From an uncultured Burkholderiales bacterium (lineage in GTDB: Bacteria > Pseudomonadota > Gammaproteobacteria > Burkholderiales > Burkholderiaceae_C): 12,154 bases of DNA. The DNA is taken from assembly GCA_903887655.1 (NCBI GenBank), contig CAISQQ010000237.1, forward strand, positions 1 to 12,154, in the 5' to 3' direction. Made by a program: the position numbers and the translations under genes. The notes under the pieces were generated by a model. That model searched no databases. It was given only the letters and a program-made list of their open reading frames with translations, and was not told where the DNA came from. Shown piece by piece: positions 1-7,254 of the stretch; within the stretch, counting starts at the first letter, position 1, and each line of letters opens with the position of its first letter.

Positions 1-52
1 AGTCTCTCGCGGCTTTTACACCTCCCAAGCGTGGGAGTGGGTGCGGTCATGA
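1..52 (+). CDS. bchM: Mg-protoporphyrin IX O-methyltransferase, C-terminal fragment
   Basis: Only the last 16 codons are present, in the frame that ends with TGA at 50-52. They read VSRGFYTSQAWEWVRS, and the GFY-SQ pattern is the usual C-terminus of BchM, as I recall it. BchM transfers a methyl group from S-adenosylmethionine to Mg-protoporphyrin IX, making the monomethyl ester that AcsF (encoded downstream here) cyclises. The stop overlaps the lhaA start as ATGA at 49-52, and bchM-lhaA-puhA is the standard order in purple bacteria, which supports the call. The catalytic part lies outside the window, so identification rests on a short tail plus context. Confidence 0.8.
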   Translation, partial: VSRGFYTSQAWEWVRS

Positions 53-1473
53 CCAAGTTGTCACTGCTGGTGCGTCAAAAGCTCAGCAATATCGCCCTTC
101 GTTATGTGCCTTTTGCCGATGCAGCGTCGGCCCAGTTGCCCCTGCCCCGGCTTTTGCGCTTGTGCCTCTTTCAAACCGCCATTGGCATGACCATGGCGCT
201 CTTGGTGGGAACGCTCAACCGCGTGATGATCGTCGAGCTCGGTGTGCCAGCCTGGTGGGTGGCGTTGTCGGTGGCGATCCCGTTGTTGTTTGCACCGCTG
301 CGCGCCCTCATCGGCTACCGAAGCGACACGCACCCCTCGGCCTTGGGCCTGCGACGCTTGCCTTACTTGTGGCTTGGGAACATCTTTCTCTTTGGTGGCT
401 TGGCCATCATGCCCTTTGCCCTCTTGCTGCTCAACGACACGGCACTTCAAACGCTGTGGATGGGTCGCTTGGGCGCGTGCTTGGCCTTTTTGATGGTCGG
501 TGCGGGCATACAAACCACACAGACAGCCGGCCTGGCCTTGGCCACCGATCTGGCCGAGCCTGATAAACGTCCCCGTGTGGTGGCTTTGTTGCATGGCGCG
601 ATGCTGGTGGGCTTGATTGTTGGCAGCGCCTTGCTCGCTTTCATGCTCGACCACTTCACGCCCACCAAATTGGCCCAAGTGGTGCAAGGCAGTGCGTTGG
701 TGGTGGCGGCCTTGAATTTGACGGCCCTGTGGAAACAAGAAGCGCGCCAAACCAAGCGCGGCGCGCGCGAGCCCGATGGTTTTTCAAAACACTGGCAAGA
801 AATCATTGCGCTGCCCAACATGAAACGGTTTTTGTGGACCGTGGGCATTGGGACGTGTGCTTTTAGTATGCAAGACATCATTCTTGAGCCCTTTGGTGGC
901 GAGGTCTTGCATTTGGATGTGAGCTTCACGAGCTCACTCACCGCCTTGTCGGCAGCCGGTGCGCTCATTGCATTTGCATTTGCCGCCAAGCTCATGGGCA
1001 AAGGGCTTGACGCGTGCCGCATCTCGGCCATTGGACTCTTGATGGGCTTGCCTGGATTTGCCTGCGTGCTACTCGCCTCCCCCATGGACTTGGCTTGGTT
1101 ATTTCGCTTGGGCACGGCCTGCATTGGTTTTGGTGGGGGCATGTTCTCGGTGGGTATGCTCATCATCGCCATGGAGATGCCTCAAAAAGCGATGATCGGC
1201 ATGGTCCTTGGAGCCTGGGGCGCTGTGCAAGCGACCTCGGCGGGCGTGTCCATGGCCGTGGGGGGGGTCTTGAAAGATGTGTTTTCTGTCTTTGCCAACA
1301 GCGGTGTGTTGGGAGACGCACTCATGAATCCCTCCAGTGGATACGGCTTGGTGTTTGCGCTGGAGATGCTGCTGCTGTTTGCCGCTCTCGTCGCCATGGC
1401 GCCCTTGTCAAGAAAAAATCCCCGTTCATACCCTCAGGCCCTGAAATTTGGACTGGCGGAGTTGCCCAATTGA
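49..1473 (+). CDS. lhaA: LhaA/PucC-family light-harvesting 1 assembly protein (MFS, BCD family)
   Basis: A 474-residue polytopic membrane protein with about 12 hydrophobic segments, in the normal size range for LhaA/PucC. The stretch at residues 88-103 (IGYRSDTHPSALGLRR), after the second or third membrane segment, is the family hallmark of a loop with R-SDTH followed by a basic RR. Proteins of this family are needed for assembly of light-harvesting complex 1 and may deliver or insert bacteriochlorophyll; that role is family knowledge. I chose ATG at 49 rather than GTG at 31 because it makes an ATGA overlap with the bchM stop and has a GGGAG sequence at 33-37 upstream. Position directly before puhA argues for lhaA rather than pucC, which belongs to puc operons. 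Expression is probably coupled to bchM. Confidence 0.93.
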   Translation: MTKLSLLVRQKLSNIALRYVPFADAASAQLPLPRLLRLCLFQTAIGMTMALLVGTLNRVMIVELGVPAWWVALSVAIPLLFAPLRALIGYRSDTHPSALGLRRLPYLWLGNIFLFGGLAIMPFALLLLNDTALQTLWMGRLGACLAFLMVGAGIQTTQTAGLALATDLAEPDKRPRVVALLHGAMLVGLIVGSALLAFMLDHFTPTKLAQVVQGSALVVAALNLTALWKQEARQTKRGAREPDGFSKHWQEIIALPNMKRFLWTVGIGTCAFSMQDIILEPFGGEVLHLDVSFTSSLTALSAAGALIAFAFAAKLMGKGLDACRISAIGLLMGLPGFACVLLASPMDLAWLFRLGTACIGFGGGMFSVGMLIIAMEMPQKAMIGMVLGAWGAVQATSAGVSMAVGGVLKDVFSVFANSGVLGDALMNPSSGYGLVFALEMLLLFAALVAMAPLSRKNPRSYPQALKFGLAELPN

Positions 1474-1481
1474 ACCCTTTT

Positions 1482-1501
1482 ATCAATCTCAATCAATCTC
1501 A
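1482..1501 (+). repeat. 10-base perfect tandem duplication in the lhaA-puhA gap
   Basis: The unit ATCAATCTCA occurs twice in direct succession between the lhaA stop (1471-1473) and the puhA ribosome binding site. The 47-base gap is A/T-richer than the surrounding genes. It may simply be a replication-slippage duplication that lengthens the leader. I see no clear -10/-35 pair here. Confidence 0.8.
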
Positions 1502-1506
1502 ACCCT

Positions 1507-1512
1507 AAGGAG
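1507..1512 (+). promoter_or_regulatory. Strong ribosome binding site of puhA
   Basis: AAGGAG with eight bases to the ATG at 1521. This is a near-consensus Shine-Dalgarno sequence, far stronger than those of most genes in the window. It fits the high production expected of a structural reaction-centre subunit, compared with the catalytic or assembly factors around it. Confidence 0.8.
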
Positions 1513-1520
1513 ATGAGCTC

Positions 1521-2279
1521 ATGGAAACAGGCGCAATCACCCAATACATCGATGTCGCACAAATTGTGCTCTACATCTTTTGGGCATTTTTTGCTGGCAT
1601 CATTTATTACCTCTTGCGAGAAAATCACCGCGAGGGCTATCCTCTCGACAATGGGCGCGAAAACGGCCCCAAGCAAGTGGGTTGGCCCTTTCCCGACCCC
1701 GTCACTTACAAGCTCGAAGACGGTCGCGAGATCAAGATCCCCGATGTGAACCGTCCTGACGGTGAGTATTCTTACACGCCCGCACACCATTGGCTGGGCG
1801 CACCCTTGGAGCCCAAGGGGGACCCGCTCACCTCGGGCATGGGACCCGGGGCTTGGGCCGCCAGGGAAGATATCTGCGAAAAAGACCCCCATGGTCACCC
1901 CAAAATTGTGCCCCTGCGCGCGTCCCATGAGCACGGTGTGGCCCACCAAGACAATGACCCCAGGGGTTTCATCGTTTATGACGCCAAAGAGCAGCCCGTG
2001 GGCGAGGTCATTGACCTGTGGGTTGACCGCATGGAGATGATGTTTCGCTACCTTGAGGTGAAGCTGCCCAGCGGCAAAACGGTGCTCTTGCCGGTCAACT
2101 TCTCGCTCATCAACCGATTCAACATCCACGTGCACGCCCTCTTGGCCGCTCAGTTTGAGAACGTGCCTGTCCTCAAAAATCCTGAACAAATCACCCGATT
2201 GGAAGAGGAAAAAATCTGTGCTTATTACGGTGCAGGAACGCTTTACGCCACCCCTGAGCGTCAGGAACCCTTGGTATGA
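1521..2279 (+). CDS. puhA: Photosynthetic reaction centre H subunit
   Basis: A 252-residue protein of typical H-subunit length. The N-terminus (METGAITQYIDVAQ) is followed by one transmembrane helix at about residues 12-32, then the RENHREGYPL segment and a cytoplasmic PRC-barrel domain at about 150-235 with the conserved PVGEVIDLWVDR region (159-170). The GMGPGAWAAR stretch at 106-115 is also typical. The H subunit caps the cytoplasmic side of the L-M core and helps proton delivery to the secondary quinone QB; its partners are encoded in the puf operon, whose end lies at the other edge of this window. The start is fixed by the AAGGAG site. The stop overlaps the puhB ATG as ATGA. Confidence 0.98.
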   Translation: METGAITQYIDVAQIVLYIFWAFFAGIIYYLLRENHREGYPLDNGRENGPKQVGWPFPDPVTYKLEDGREIKIPDVNRPDGEYSYTPAHHWLGAPLEPKGDPLTSGMGPGAWAAREDICEKDPHGHPKIVPLRASHEHGVAHQDNDPRGFIVYDAKEQPVGEVIDLWVDRMEMMFRYLEVKLPSGKTVLLPVNFSLINRFNIHVHALLAAQFENVPVLKNPEQITRLEEEKICAYYGAGTLYATPERQEPLV

Positions 2280-2977
2280 AAGCCACCCACGAGCACGAGT
2301 TCGAGGCGCAACTGGGGTTGCCAGAAAAGCTCCCCAAGGGCGAGCACATTTTGTGGCAAGGCGCACCCGATTGGTGGGGCTTGGGGGTGCATGCTTTTCA
2401 TTTAAGAAGTTTGAGTCTTTACTTTGCCCTCATGCTCGCTCTCCAAGCCAGCTACCTGAGCGAGCAAGGAGGCGACTGGAGCATGAAGCCCATGATCATC
2501 ACTGGAACGCTCATTGCGGTGACCTTGGCCTCTTTGGCGGCGTGGGCCTACATGAGCGCCAAGGCGAGCATGTACACCATCACGAACAAACGGGTCGTGA
2601 TGCGCATTGGGGTGGTCTTCAGTGTGACGTTCAACTTGCCACTGCAGCAAATTGTCAGTGCACAAGAACTCATCAAAGGGGACCACTGTGACATCAGTCT
2701 CACCCTCAAGGCGTCGGATCGAATTGCGTGGCTGCATTTGTGGCCGCACGCCAGACCCTGGGTGCTCAAGCATCCAGAGCCCACACTCCGGTGCTTGCGA
2801 CAAGGCAGACAATGTGCCGATGTCTTGAAGTCTGCATGGTTGGACATCAACGCGGTCAACAGCGACAACGCCCACACCTCGGCCGCGGCGAGCCCAAGCC
2901 AGGCGGCTTCAAACTCGCCCCAGACGGCTACCAGCCGAGATCGCCTGGGCTTCAACAGCATGCCCCACACCGCCTAA
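2276..2977 (+). CDS. puhB: PuhB, photosynthetic complex (reaction centre) assembly protein
   Basis: A 233-residue protein with two likely membrane segments (about residues 41-60 and 72-93) followed by a bacterial PH-like domain beginning near YTITNKRVVMR (100-110) and including the conserved LPLQQI and AWLHLWPHARPW regions. PuhB is a membrane-bound factor that assists reaction-centre assembly. The last roughly 40 residues (about 190-233) are rich in Ala, Ser, Asn and Thr and look like a disordered tail. The start is the ATG of the ATGA overlap with puhA, suggesting translational coupling. The stop is five bases before puhC. Confidence 0.95.
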   Translation: MKATHEHEFEAQLGLPEKLPKGEHILWQGAPDWWGLGVHAFHLRSLSLYFALMLALQASYLSEQGGDWSMKPMIITGTLIAVTLASLAAWAYMSAKASMYTITNKRVVMRIGVVFSVTFNLPLQQIVSAQELIKGDHCDISLTLKASDRIAWLHLWPHARPWVLKHPEPTLRCLRQGRQCADVLKSAWLDINAVNSDNAHTSAAASPSQAASNSPQTATSRDRLGFNSMPHTA

Positions 2978-2982
2978 AGACC

Positions 2983-3606
2983 ATGACGTCCTACTCTTTG
3001 TCAACCCCCAAGTCCGATGCCAGCAGCGCCAGCAGATCAGATGGCGCCAAAAGCACCAGTACGCCAGCACAAAGCGCGGGGTTGCCCCCCATCCGAGCTG
3101 GGCATTTTTTGATGATGTTGGGGGTGATGCTCGCCACACTCCTTTATGTCAGCTTGACGCCCCCAATGGACTCCATGAGCGAGGCAGCAGCGGCAACACC
3201 CATCCAAAAAACCAACTTGGTCTTTCGTGACGAAGCCAATGGCGGCATCGCCATTTGGGTCGACAGCGTTGGGGTGAGCGGCTCAGCCAACCCGACCCAC
3301 TTGCCGCAGCACCGAACAAAGCTCCTCTTTGAAGGTGAGCAAGGATTTTTGAGGGGCACATTGCGCGCACTCGCCAGAGACAGGATGGCGCGAAACTTGA
3401 GCCCCGATGTACCGTTTGAGTTGGCGCTCTTGCAAGACGGGCGACTTTGCATCACCGACCCCTTGACCCACAAAAGCATTGACCTTCAAGCCTTTGGACC
3501 CGATAACCTGGCCGTTTTTGTGCAGATCCTCAACGCAGTGTCTGCACGGCCAACCCCCTCAGCGATGAACCCCACCACGACCGCCCACAACAAGGAGGCC
3601 CAATGA
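2983..3606 (+). CDS. puhC: PuhC, photosynthetic complex assembly protein
   Basis: A 207-residue protein with an N-terminal Ser/Ala/Lys-rich stretch (1-36), a single transmembrane helix at about 40-57 and a soluble, probably periplasmic, C-terminal domain. The segment FEGEQGFLRGTLRALARDR at 116-134 matches the characteristic GEGGFxRGTLRALxRxR core of the PuhC family. PuhC supports formation or stability of the RC-LH1 core. I place the start at ATG 2983, five bases after the puhB stop. The frame stays open upstream to 2728, but that part lies wholly inside puhB and does not look like PuhC. No strong Shine-Dalgarno is visible, so translation probably depends on puhB. The stop overlaps the acsF start as ATGA. 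Confidence 0.93.
   Translation: MTSYSLSTPKSDASSASRSDGAKSTSTPAQSAGLPPIRAGHFLMMLGVMLATLLYVSLTPPMDSMSEAAAATPIQKTNLVFRDEANGGIAIWVDSVGVSGSANPTHLPQHRTKLLFEGEQGFLRGTLRALARDRMARNLSPDVPFELALLQDGRLCITDPLTHKSIDLQAFGPDNLAVFVQILNAVSARPTPSAMNPTTTAHNKEAQ
3592..3598 (+). promoter_or_regulatory. Ribosome binding site of acsF
   Basis: AAGGAGG, a full-consensus Shine-Dalgarno, lies inside the last codons of puhC with four bases to the acsF ATG at 3603. It fixes that start, and lets acsF be translated efficiently even though it overlaps puhC. Confidence 0.75.
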
Positions 3607-4718
3607 ACGCCCAAACCGCTTTCATGGAGACAGACTTCACCCAACAACTCGTGAGCCACGTCGAGTCAGCAGCCGATGCGAACAAAAAAGCGCTCACCAA
3701 CACGGTCATTTCACCTCGTTTTTACACCACCGATTTTGCCGCGATGGACCACATTGACATCAGCTCTGTGCGCGCAGAGTGGGATTTGATGATGCAAGAG
3801 TACGAAGGCGACAACAACCACGATCACTTCCAAAGAGACGCCGAGTTTGCCCAGGAGGTCAAAACCTTGATGGCCAAACTCGATGAAAGTCTCAAGCAAG
3901 AGTTCTATGATTTCTTGATCAGCTCACTCACGTCAGAATTCTCGGGCTGCATTTTGTACAACGAGGTCAGAAAAAACGTCACCAACCCGGACATCAAAAA
4001 GCTCATGACCTACATGGCTCGCGACGAGTCACGCCATGCGGGATTTTTGAATTCATCGCTGAAGGATTTCAATTTTGGCATCGACTTGGGGGAGCTGAAA
4101 AAATCCAAGTCCTACACCTTCTTTCGGCCCAAGTTCATTTTCTACGCCACTTACTTGTCCGAGAAAATTGGATACGCCCGCTACATCTCCATCTTTAGAC
4201 AATTGGAGCGTCATCCGGACAAACGCTTTCACCCCATCTTTCGCTGGTTCGAGCGCTGGTGCAATGATGAATTCCGCCATGGTGAGTCTTTTGCGCTGAT
4301 CATGCGTGCAGACCCTGCGCTTTTGAAGGGTCACAATGTGTGGTGGATACGCTTTTTCATCTTGGCCGTGTACGCCACGATGTACGTGCGCGATCACAAC
4401 CGACCCGCCCTTCACAACGCCATGGGACTCGATGCGACGAACTATGACTTTGAGGTCTTTCGGATCACCTCGGAGATTTCACGCCAAGTCTTTCCCATTT
4501 TGATTGACATCGATCACCCCAAATTCAAACCGGGTTTGGATCGATTGGCGGCGTTGTCGCTGTCAATGGGTGAAGCGCAGGCCAAAGGGGGCGTGCTCAA
4601 TACCTTGAGAAAGGGATTCATCGCGTTGTCAGCGGGATGGGAGTTTGCCAAACTCTTTTTCATTCCCGTGATTCCCTCTCGACAGCCCGAACAAGTCCGA
4701 CTCGTGCCTACTTGGTAA
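3603..4718 (+). CDS. acsF: Aerobic Mg-protoporphyrin IX monomethyl ester (oxidative) cyclase
   Basis: A 371-residue diiron-carboxylate protein. Metal-ligand motifs are visible: Glu112 in SEFSGC, the first E-x-x-H in DESRH (141-145) and the second in DEFRH (222-226). AcsF uses O2 to build the isocyclic (E) ring, giving divinyl protochlorophyllide, so it acts just after BchM. The diiron cyclase is oxygen-dependent, unlike the oxygen-independent radical-SAM enzyme BchE. Known AcsF enzymes of this group appear to work without the Ycf54 partner used by oxygenic phototrophs; I see no partner gene here. The gene sits between puhC and puhE, as remembered in other betaproteobacteria. The start is set by the AAGGAGG site and the ATGA overlap with puhC. 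Confidence 0.97.
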   Translation: MNAQTAFMETDFTQQLVSHVESAADANKKALTNTVISPRFYTTDFAAMDHIDISSVRAEWDLMMQEYEGDNNHDHFQRDAEFAQEVKTLMAKLDESLKQEFYDFLISSLTSEFSGCILYNEVRKNVTNPDIKKLMTYMARDESRHAGFLNSSLKDFNFGIDLGELKKSKSYTFFRPKFIFYATYLSEKIGYARYISIFRQLERHPDKRFHPIFRWFERWCNDEFRHGESFALIMRADPALLKGHNVWWIRFFILAVYATMYVRDHNRPALHNAMGLDATNYDFEVFRITSEISRQVFPILIDIDHPKFKPGLDRLAALSLSMGEAQAKGGVLNTLRKGFIALSAGWEFAKLFFIPVIPSRQPEQVRLVPTW

Positions 4719-4737
4719 ATCGAGAAACCCCAAGCCC

Positions 4738-5616
4738 ATGCCAGACTTCGCCAGCATCGTCCTCGCCCCTGCTCTCTTGGCCTTGGTGTCATGGTGGTTT
4801 GGCACGGGCATCATTTTGCTGTTGGTGCGACTGCCCAAGGCTTGGTTTTCGCTCGCTCGCGGATTTTGGACATTGATGAGCTTGTTGGCTGTTTTTTTAG
4901 CGGCGAAGTCCATGGAGGACAACACCAACACCAACGCCTATATGGGTTTTATCAGCACCATCGTGATGTGGGGTTGGCATGAGTTGATGTTTTTGACGGG
5001 CTGGATCTGTGGGCCCCGAAAAACCGAACTCGACACCAACCTCTCCCAATGGGCTCGGTTCAAACAATCCGTGGAGGTGATCTGGCATCACGAATTGGGG
5101 CTCTTTCTCAACTTCTCGCTCCTGGTGGCCCTGCAGCTGGGCAACCCCAACCACACGGCGCTTTGCACATTTGCGCTGCTGTGGCTCATGCGACTGAGCT
5201 CCAAATTCAATTTGTTTTTTGGAGTGCCTCAAGTTGGTGAGCAATACTTGCCGACCCAATTGGCCTACATGGGCAGTTATTTCCGCAAGCAACCCGTGGG
5301 TGTATTTTTCTACACCACGCTCACCCTGTCCATCATCAGTTGGGTGGCGCTCATCTGGCAAGCCAAATCACGCCAAGTCACCATCACGTGTCAGTGGGTT
5401 TTGTTGGCGAGTTTGCTCGGCTTGGCGATTTTGGAGCACGTCTTGATGATGATGCCGCTCTCACTGGAACGGGTTTGGGGCTGGGCTTTGAAAACCACTT
5501 GGCCTAGCGCCTCCAGCACTGACGCGAGCGATGACAGCCTGGGCCTGGACAAACCACTCATTCTTCCCTTGGGCAACGCTGGACTGACCGGGAGATCTGT
5601 CGTTGACTCCAAATGA
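4738..5616 (+). CDS. puhE: PuhE, putative photosynthetic complex assembly membrane protein (DUF3623 family)
   Basis: A 292-residue protein with about seven hydrophobic segments across residues 5-240. Typical PuhE features are SWWFGTGIILLLVRLP (18-33), the GWHELMFLTGWICGPRK loop (79-95), the IWHHEL segment and SKFNLFFGVP (about 160-169). Its molecular role is unclear; mutants in relatives affect reaction-centre and bacteriochlorophyll levels. The last 40 or so residues after the final membrane segment are polar (Ser, Asp, Gly) and not obviously conserved. The start at ATG 4738 is 19 bases after acsF and its ribosome binding site is weak. This gene is probably the end of the puh unit, because the 84-base gap after it is the largest on this strand. 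Confidence 0.93.
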   Translation: MPDFASIVLAPALLALVSWWFGTGIILLLVRLPKAWFSLARGFWTLMSLLAVFLAAKSMEDNTNTNAYMGFISTIVMWGWHELMFLTGWICGPRKTELDTNLSQWARFKQSVEVIWHHELGLFLNFSLLVALQLGNPNHTALCTFALLWLMRLSSKFNLFFGVPQVGEQYLPTQLAYMGSYFRKQPVGVFFYTTLTLSIISWVALIWQAKSRQVTITCQWVLLASLLGLAILEHVLMMMPLSLERVWGWALKTTWPSASSTDASDDSLGLDKPLILPLGNAGLTGRSVVDSK

Positions 5617-5650
5617 ACCACACACCGCCACGCGCAGTGCCCAAAACGAC

Positions 5651-5679
5651 TTGACACACCCGTGTGCCAGGGCTCCCAT
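5651..5679 (+). promoter_or_regulatory. Possible promoter of crtIB
   Basis: The puhE-crtI gap has a perfect TTGACA at 5651-5656. A 17-base spacer leads to TCCCAT at 5674-5679, which matches the -10 consensus TATAAT at only three of six positions. The -35 match is good and the -10 poor, as would fit an activator-dependent or weak promoter. It is also possible that crtIB is read only by run-through from puhE. Confidence 0.35.
5655..5666. promoter_or_regulatory. Palindrome overlapping the -35-like box upstream of crtI (candidate operator)
   Basis: CACAC-CC-GTGTG is a perfect inverted repeat of 5-base arms with a 2-base centre. It covers the last two bases of the TTGACA box, a place where a bound repressor would block RNA polymerase. 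It does not have the TGT-N12-ACA form of known PpsR/CrtJ sites. A 12-base palindrome can occur by chance, so only position makes it notable. Confidence 0.3.
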
Positions 5680-5700
5680 TTTCTTGAAGAAGGCGTATCC

Positions 5701-7254
5701 ATGCTGAGTCCCACCCGAGTCAAGCCGCTTGAGCGCAGACCCAAGGCCTTGGTGATTGGCGCGGGATTTGGTGGGCTTGCCAGCGCCATTCGCTTGAGCG
5801 CCAAAGGCTATGACGTGGAGGTTTTGGAAAAACTCGACGCTGCAGGCGGACGAGCCTATGTGCATCACCAAGACGGCTTCACCTTCGATGCTGGGCCCAC
5901 CATCATCACCGCCCCATTTTTGCTCGAGGAGCTCTGGACCCTGTGCGGCAAAACCATGAGCGACGAAATCGATTTGGTCAAGATGATGCCGTTTTATCGA
6001 ATTTTGTTCTACACAGGACAGACCTTTGACTACAGCGATGACACCCAGGCCATGTGCCAAGAAATTGCCAAATTCAATCCCCGTGATGTCCAGGGCTACC
6101 ACCAACTCATGCGCGCGGCCGATGTGTGCAAAAAACTCGGTTTTGAGGAAATGGGCGATGTGGCCTTTGACAGCTACAAAGATTTATTGAAAGCCTTGCC
6201 GTCTTTCATCAAAATGCGCGCTTGGCGGAGTTTGTACAGCTTGGTGGCCCAGCACATTGAGCATCCCTTGCTGCGCGTGGCCTTCAGCTTTCACCCGCTG
6301 CTCATCGGCGGCAATCCGTTCAGCGTGACACGGGCTTATGCCTTGATCCACTCCCTGGAGAAGACTTGGGGCGTTCACTCCCCCATCGGCGGCACAGGCG
6401 CTTTGGTCAAGGGCCTGGTGGGGCTGCTCGACGGCTTGAATGTACCGATTCGCTACAACTGTGCGGTCAAGCGCATTTGTATCCACAACGGCAAAGCTTA
6501 TGGCGTGGAGCTGGAGAAACCATCCACCCACAACGCCTCGGGGGCGCGCGATGACCGCCAAGGCGGCGGCGAGCTCATCGAGGCCGATATTGTGGTGTGC
6601 AACACCGATTCGGCCTGGACTTACAAGCACTTGATCGACGCCGAACATCGACGCCACTGGAGTGATGCTCGCATCGACAAGGGCCACTACTCCATGGGGC
6701 TGTTTGTTTGGTATTTTGGGACCAACCGAACCTATCCCGACGTGCCCCATCACATGATGATCCTCACCGAGCGATACAAAGCGCTGCTCAACGACATCTT
6801 TAAAAAGCACCACTTGGCCAAAGACTTTAGCCTGTACCTGCACCGACCCACGGCAACCGACCCTTCGATGGCGCCGGTGGGATGCGACACGTTTTATGCG
6901 CTGGCGCCGGTGCCCAATTTGGACAGCCAAACCGACTGGGCCAGCATCGGTGAGACTTTTCGGCAAGCCATTCAGGCGCATTTGCAGGCCACGGTGCTGC
7001 CCGATCTGGGGCATCACATCGTCACCTCCAAGATCACGACGCCCCTGGACTTTCAAAACCGCTTGTATTCGTACAAAGGGGCTGGCTTTGGACTGGAGCC
7101 ACTGCTCACACAAAGTGCAATTTTTCGTCCGCACAATCGCAGTGAGGACATCAAAAACCTCTTCATGGTGGGCGCCAGCACCCACCCGGGCGCAGGCGTG
7201 CCAGGGGTGTTGATGTCTGCCAAGGCGCTTGAGAAAGTCATCCCCCATGCTTGA
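5701..7254 (+). CDS. crtI: Phytoene desaturase (phytoene dehydrogenase)
   Basis: A 517-residue FAD enzyme of normal CrtI length. The N-terminal dinucleotide fold is GAGFGG at 20-25 with the Glu of VLEK (Glu43) ending the second strand. The C-terminus carries the bacterial phytoene-dehydrogenase signature (MVGASTHPGAGVPG). It introduces double bonds into phytoene to give neurosporene or lycopene; the number of steps cannot be read from sequence. The segment at about 274-290 (Pro, Ser, Gly, Arg, Asp rich) looks like a hydrophilic insertion, where relatives usually have a short turn. I chose ATG 5701, with GAAGAAGG at 5686-5693 seven bases upstream; GTG 5662 in the same frame lacks such a site. 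It overlaps crtB by eight bases. Confidence 0.96.
   Translation: MLSPTRVKPLERRPKALVIGAGFGGLASAIRLSAKGYDVEVLEKLDAAGGRAYVHHQDGFTFDAGPTIITAPFLLEELWTLCGKTMSDEIDLVKMMPFYRILFYTGQTFDYSDDTQAMCQEIAKFNPRDVQGYHQLMRAADVCKKLGFEEMGDVAFDSYKDLLKALPSFIKMRAWRSLYSLVAQHIEHPLLRVAFSFHPLLIGGNPFSVTRAYALIHSLEKTWGVHSPIGGTGALVKGLVGLLDGLNVPIRYNCAVKRICIHNGKAYGVELEKPSTHNASGARDDRQGGGELIEADIVVCNTDSAWTYKHLIDAEHRRHWSDARIDKGHYSMGLFVWYFGTNRTYPDVPHHMMILTERYKALLNDIFKKHHLAKDFSLYLHRPTATDPSMAPVGCDTFYALAPVPNLDSQTDWASIGETFRQAIQAHLQATVLPDLGHHIVTSKITTPLDFQNRLYSYKGAGFGLEPLLTQSAIFRPHNRSEDIKNLFMVGASTHPGAGVPGVLMSAKALEKVIPHA

Noticed and set aside
1434..2366. A 310-codon open frame on the minus strand opposite puhA
   Set aside because: It covers the strongly supported puhA and its ribosome binding site; the product has no recognisable domain.
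2728..2982. Extension of puhC upstream to 2728
   Set aside because: The extra part lies within the puhB coding region and lacks PuhC character; ATG 2983 lies five bases after the puhB stop.
5590..5700. PpsR/CrtJ site (TGT-N12-ACA) before crtI
   Set aside because: No TGT was found followed at the right spacing by ACA in this gap.
6184..7248. A 354-codon open frame on the minus strand opposite crtI
   Set aside because: It is antisense to a certain gene, its translation is rich in His, Gln, Arg and Gly with no family motif, and such frames are common opposite G+C-rich genes.
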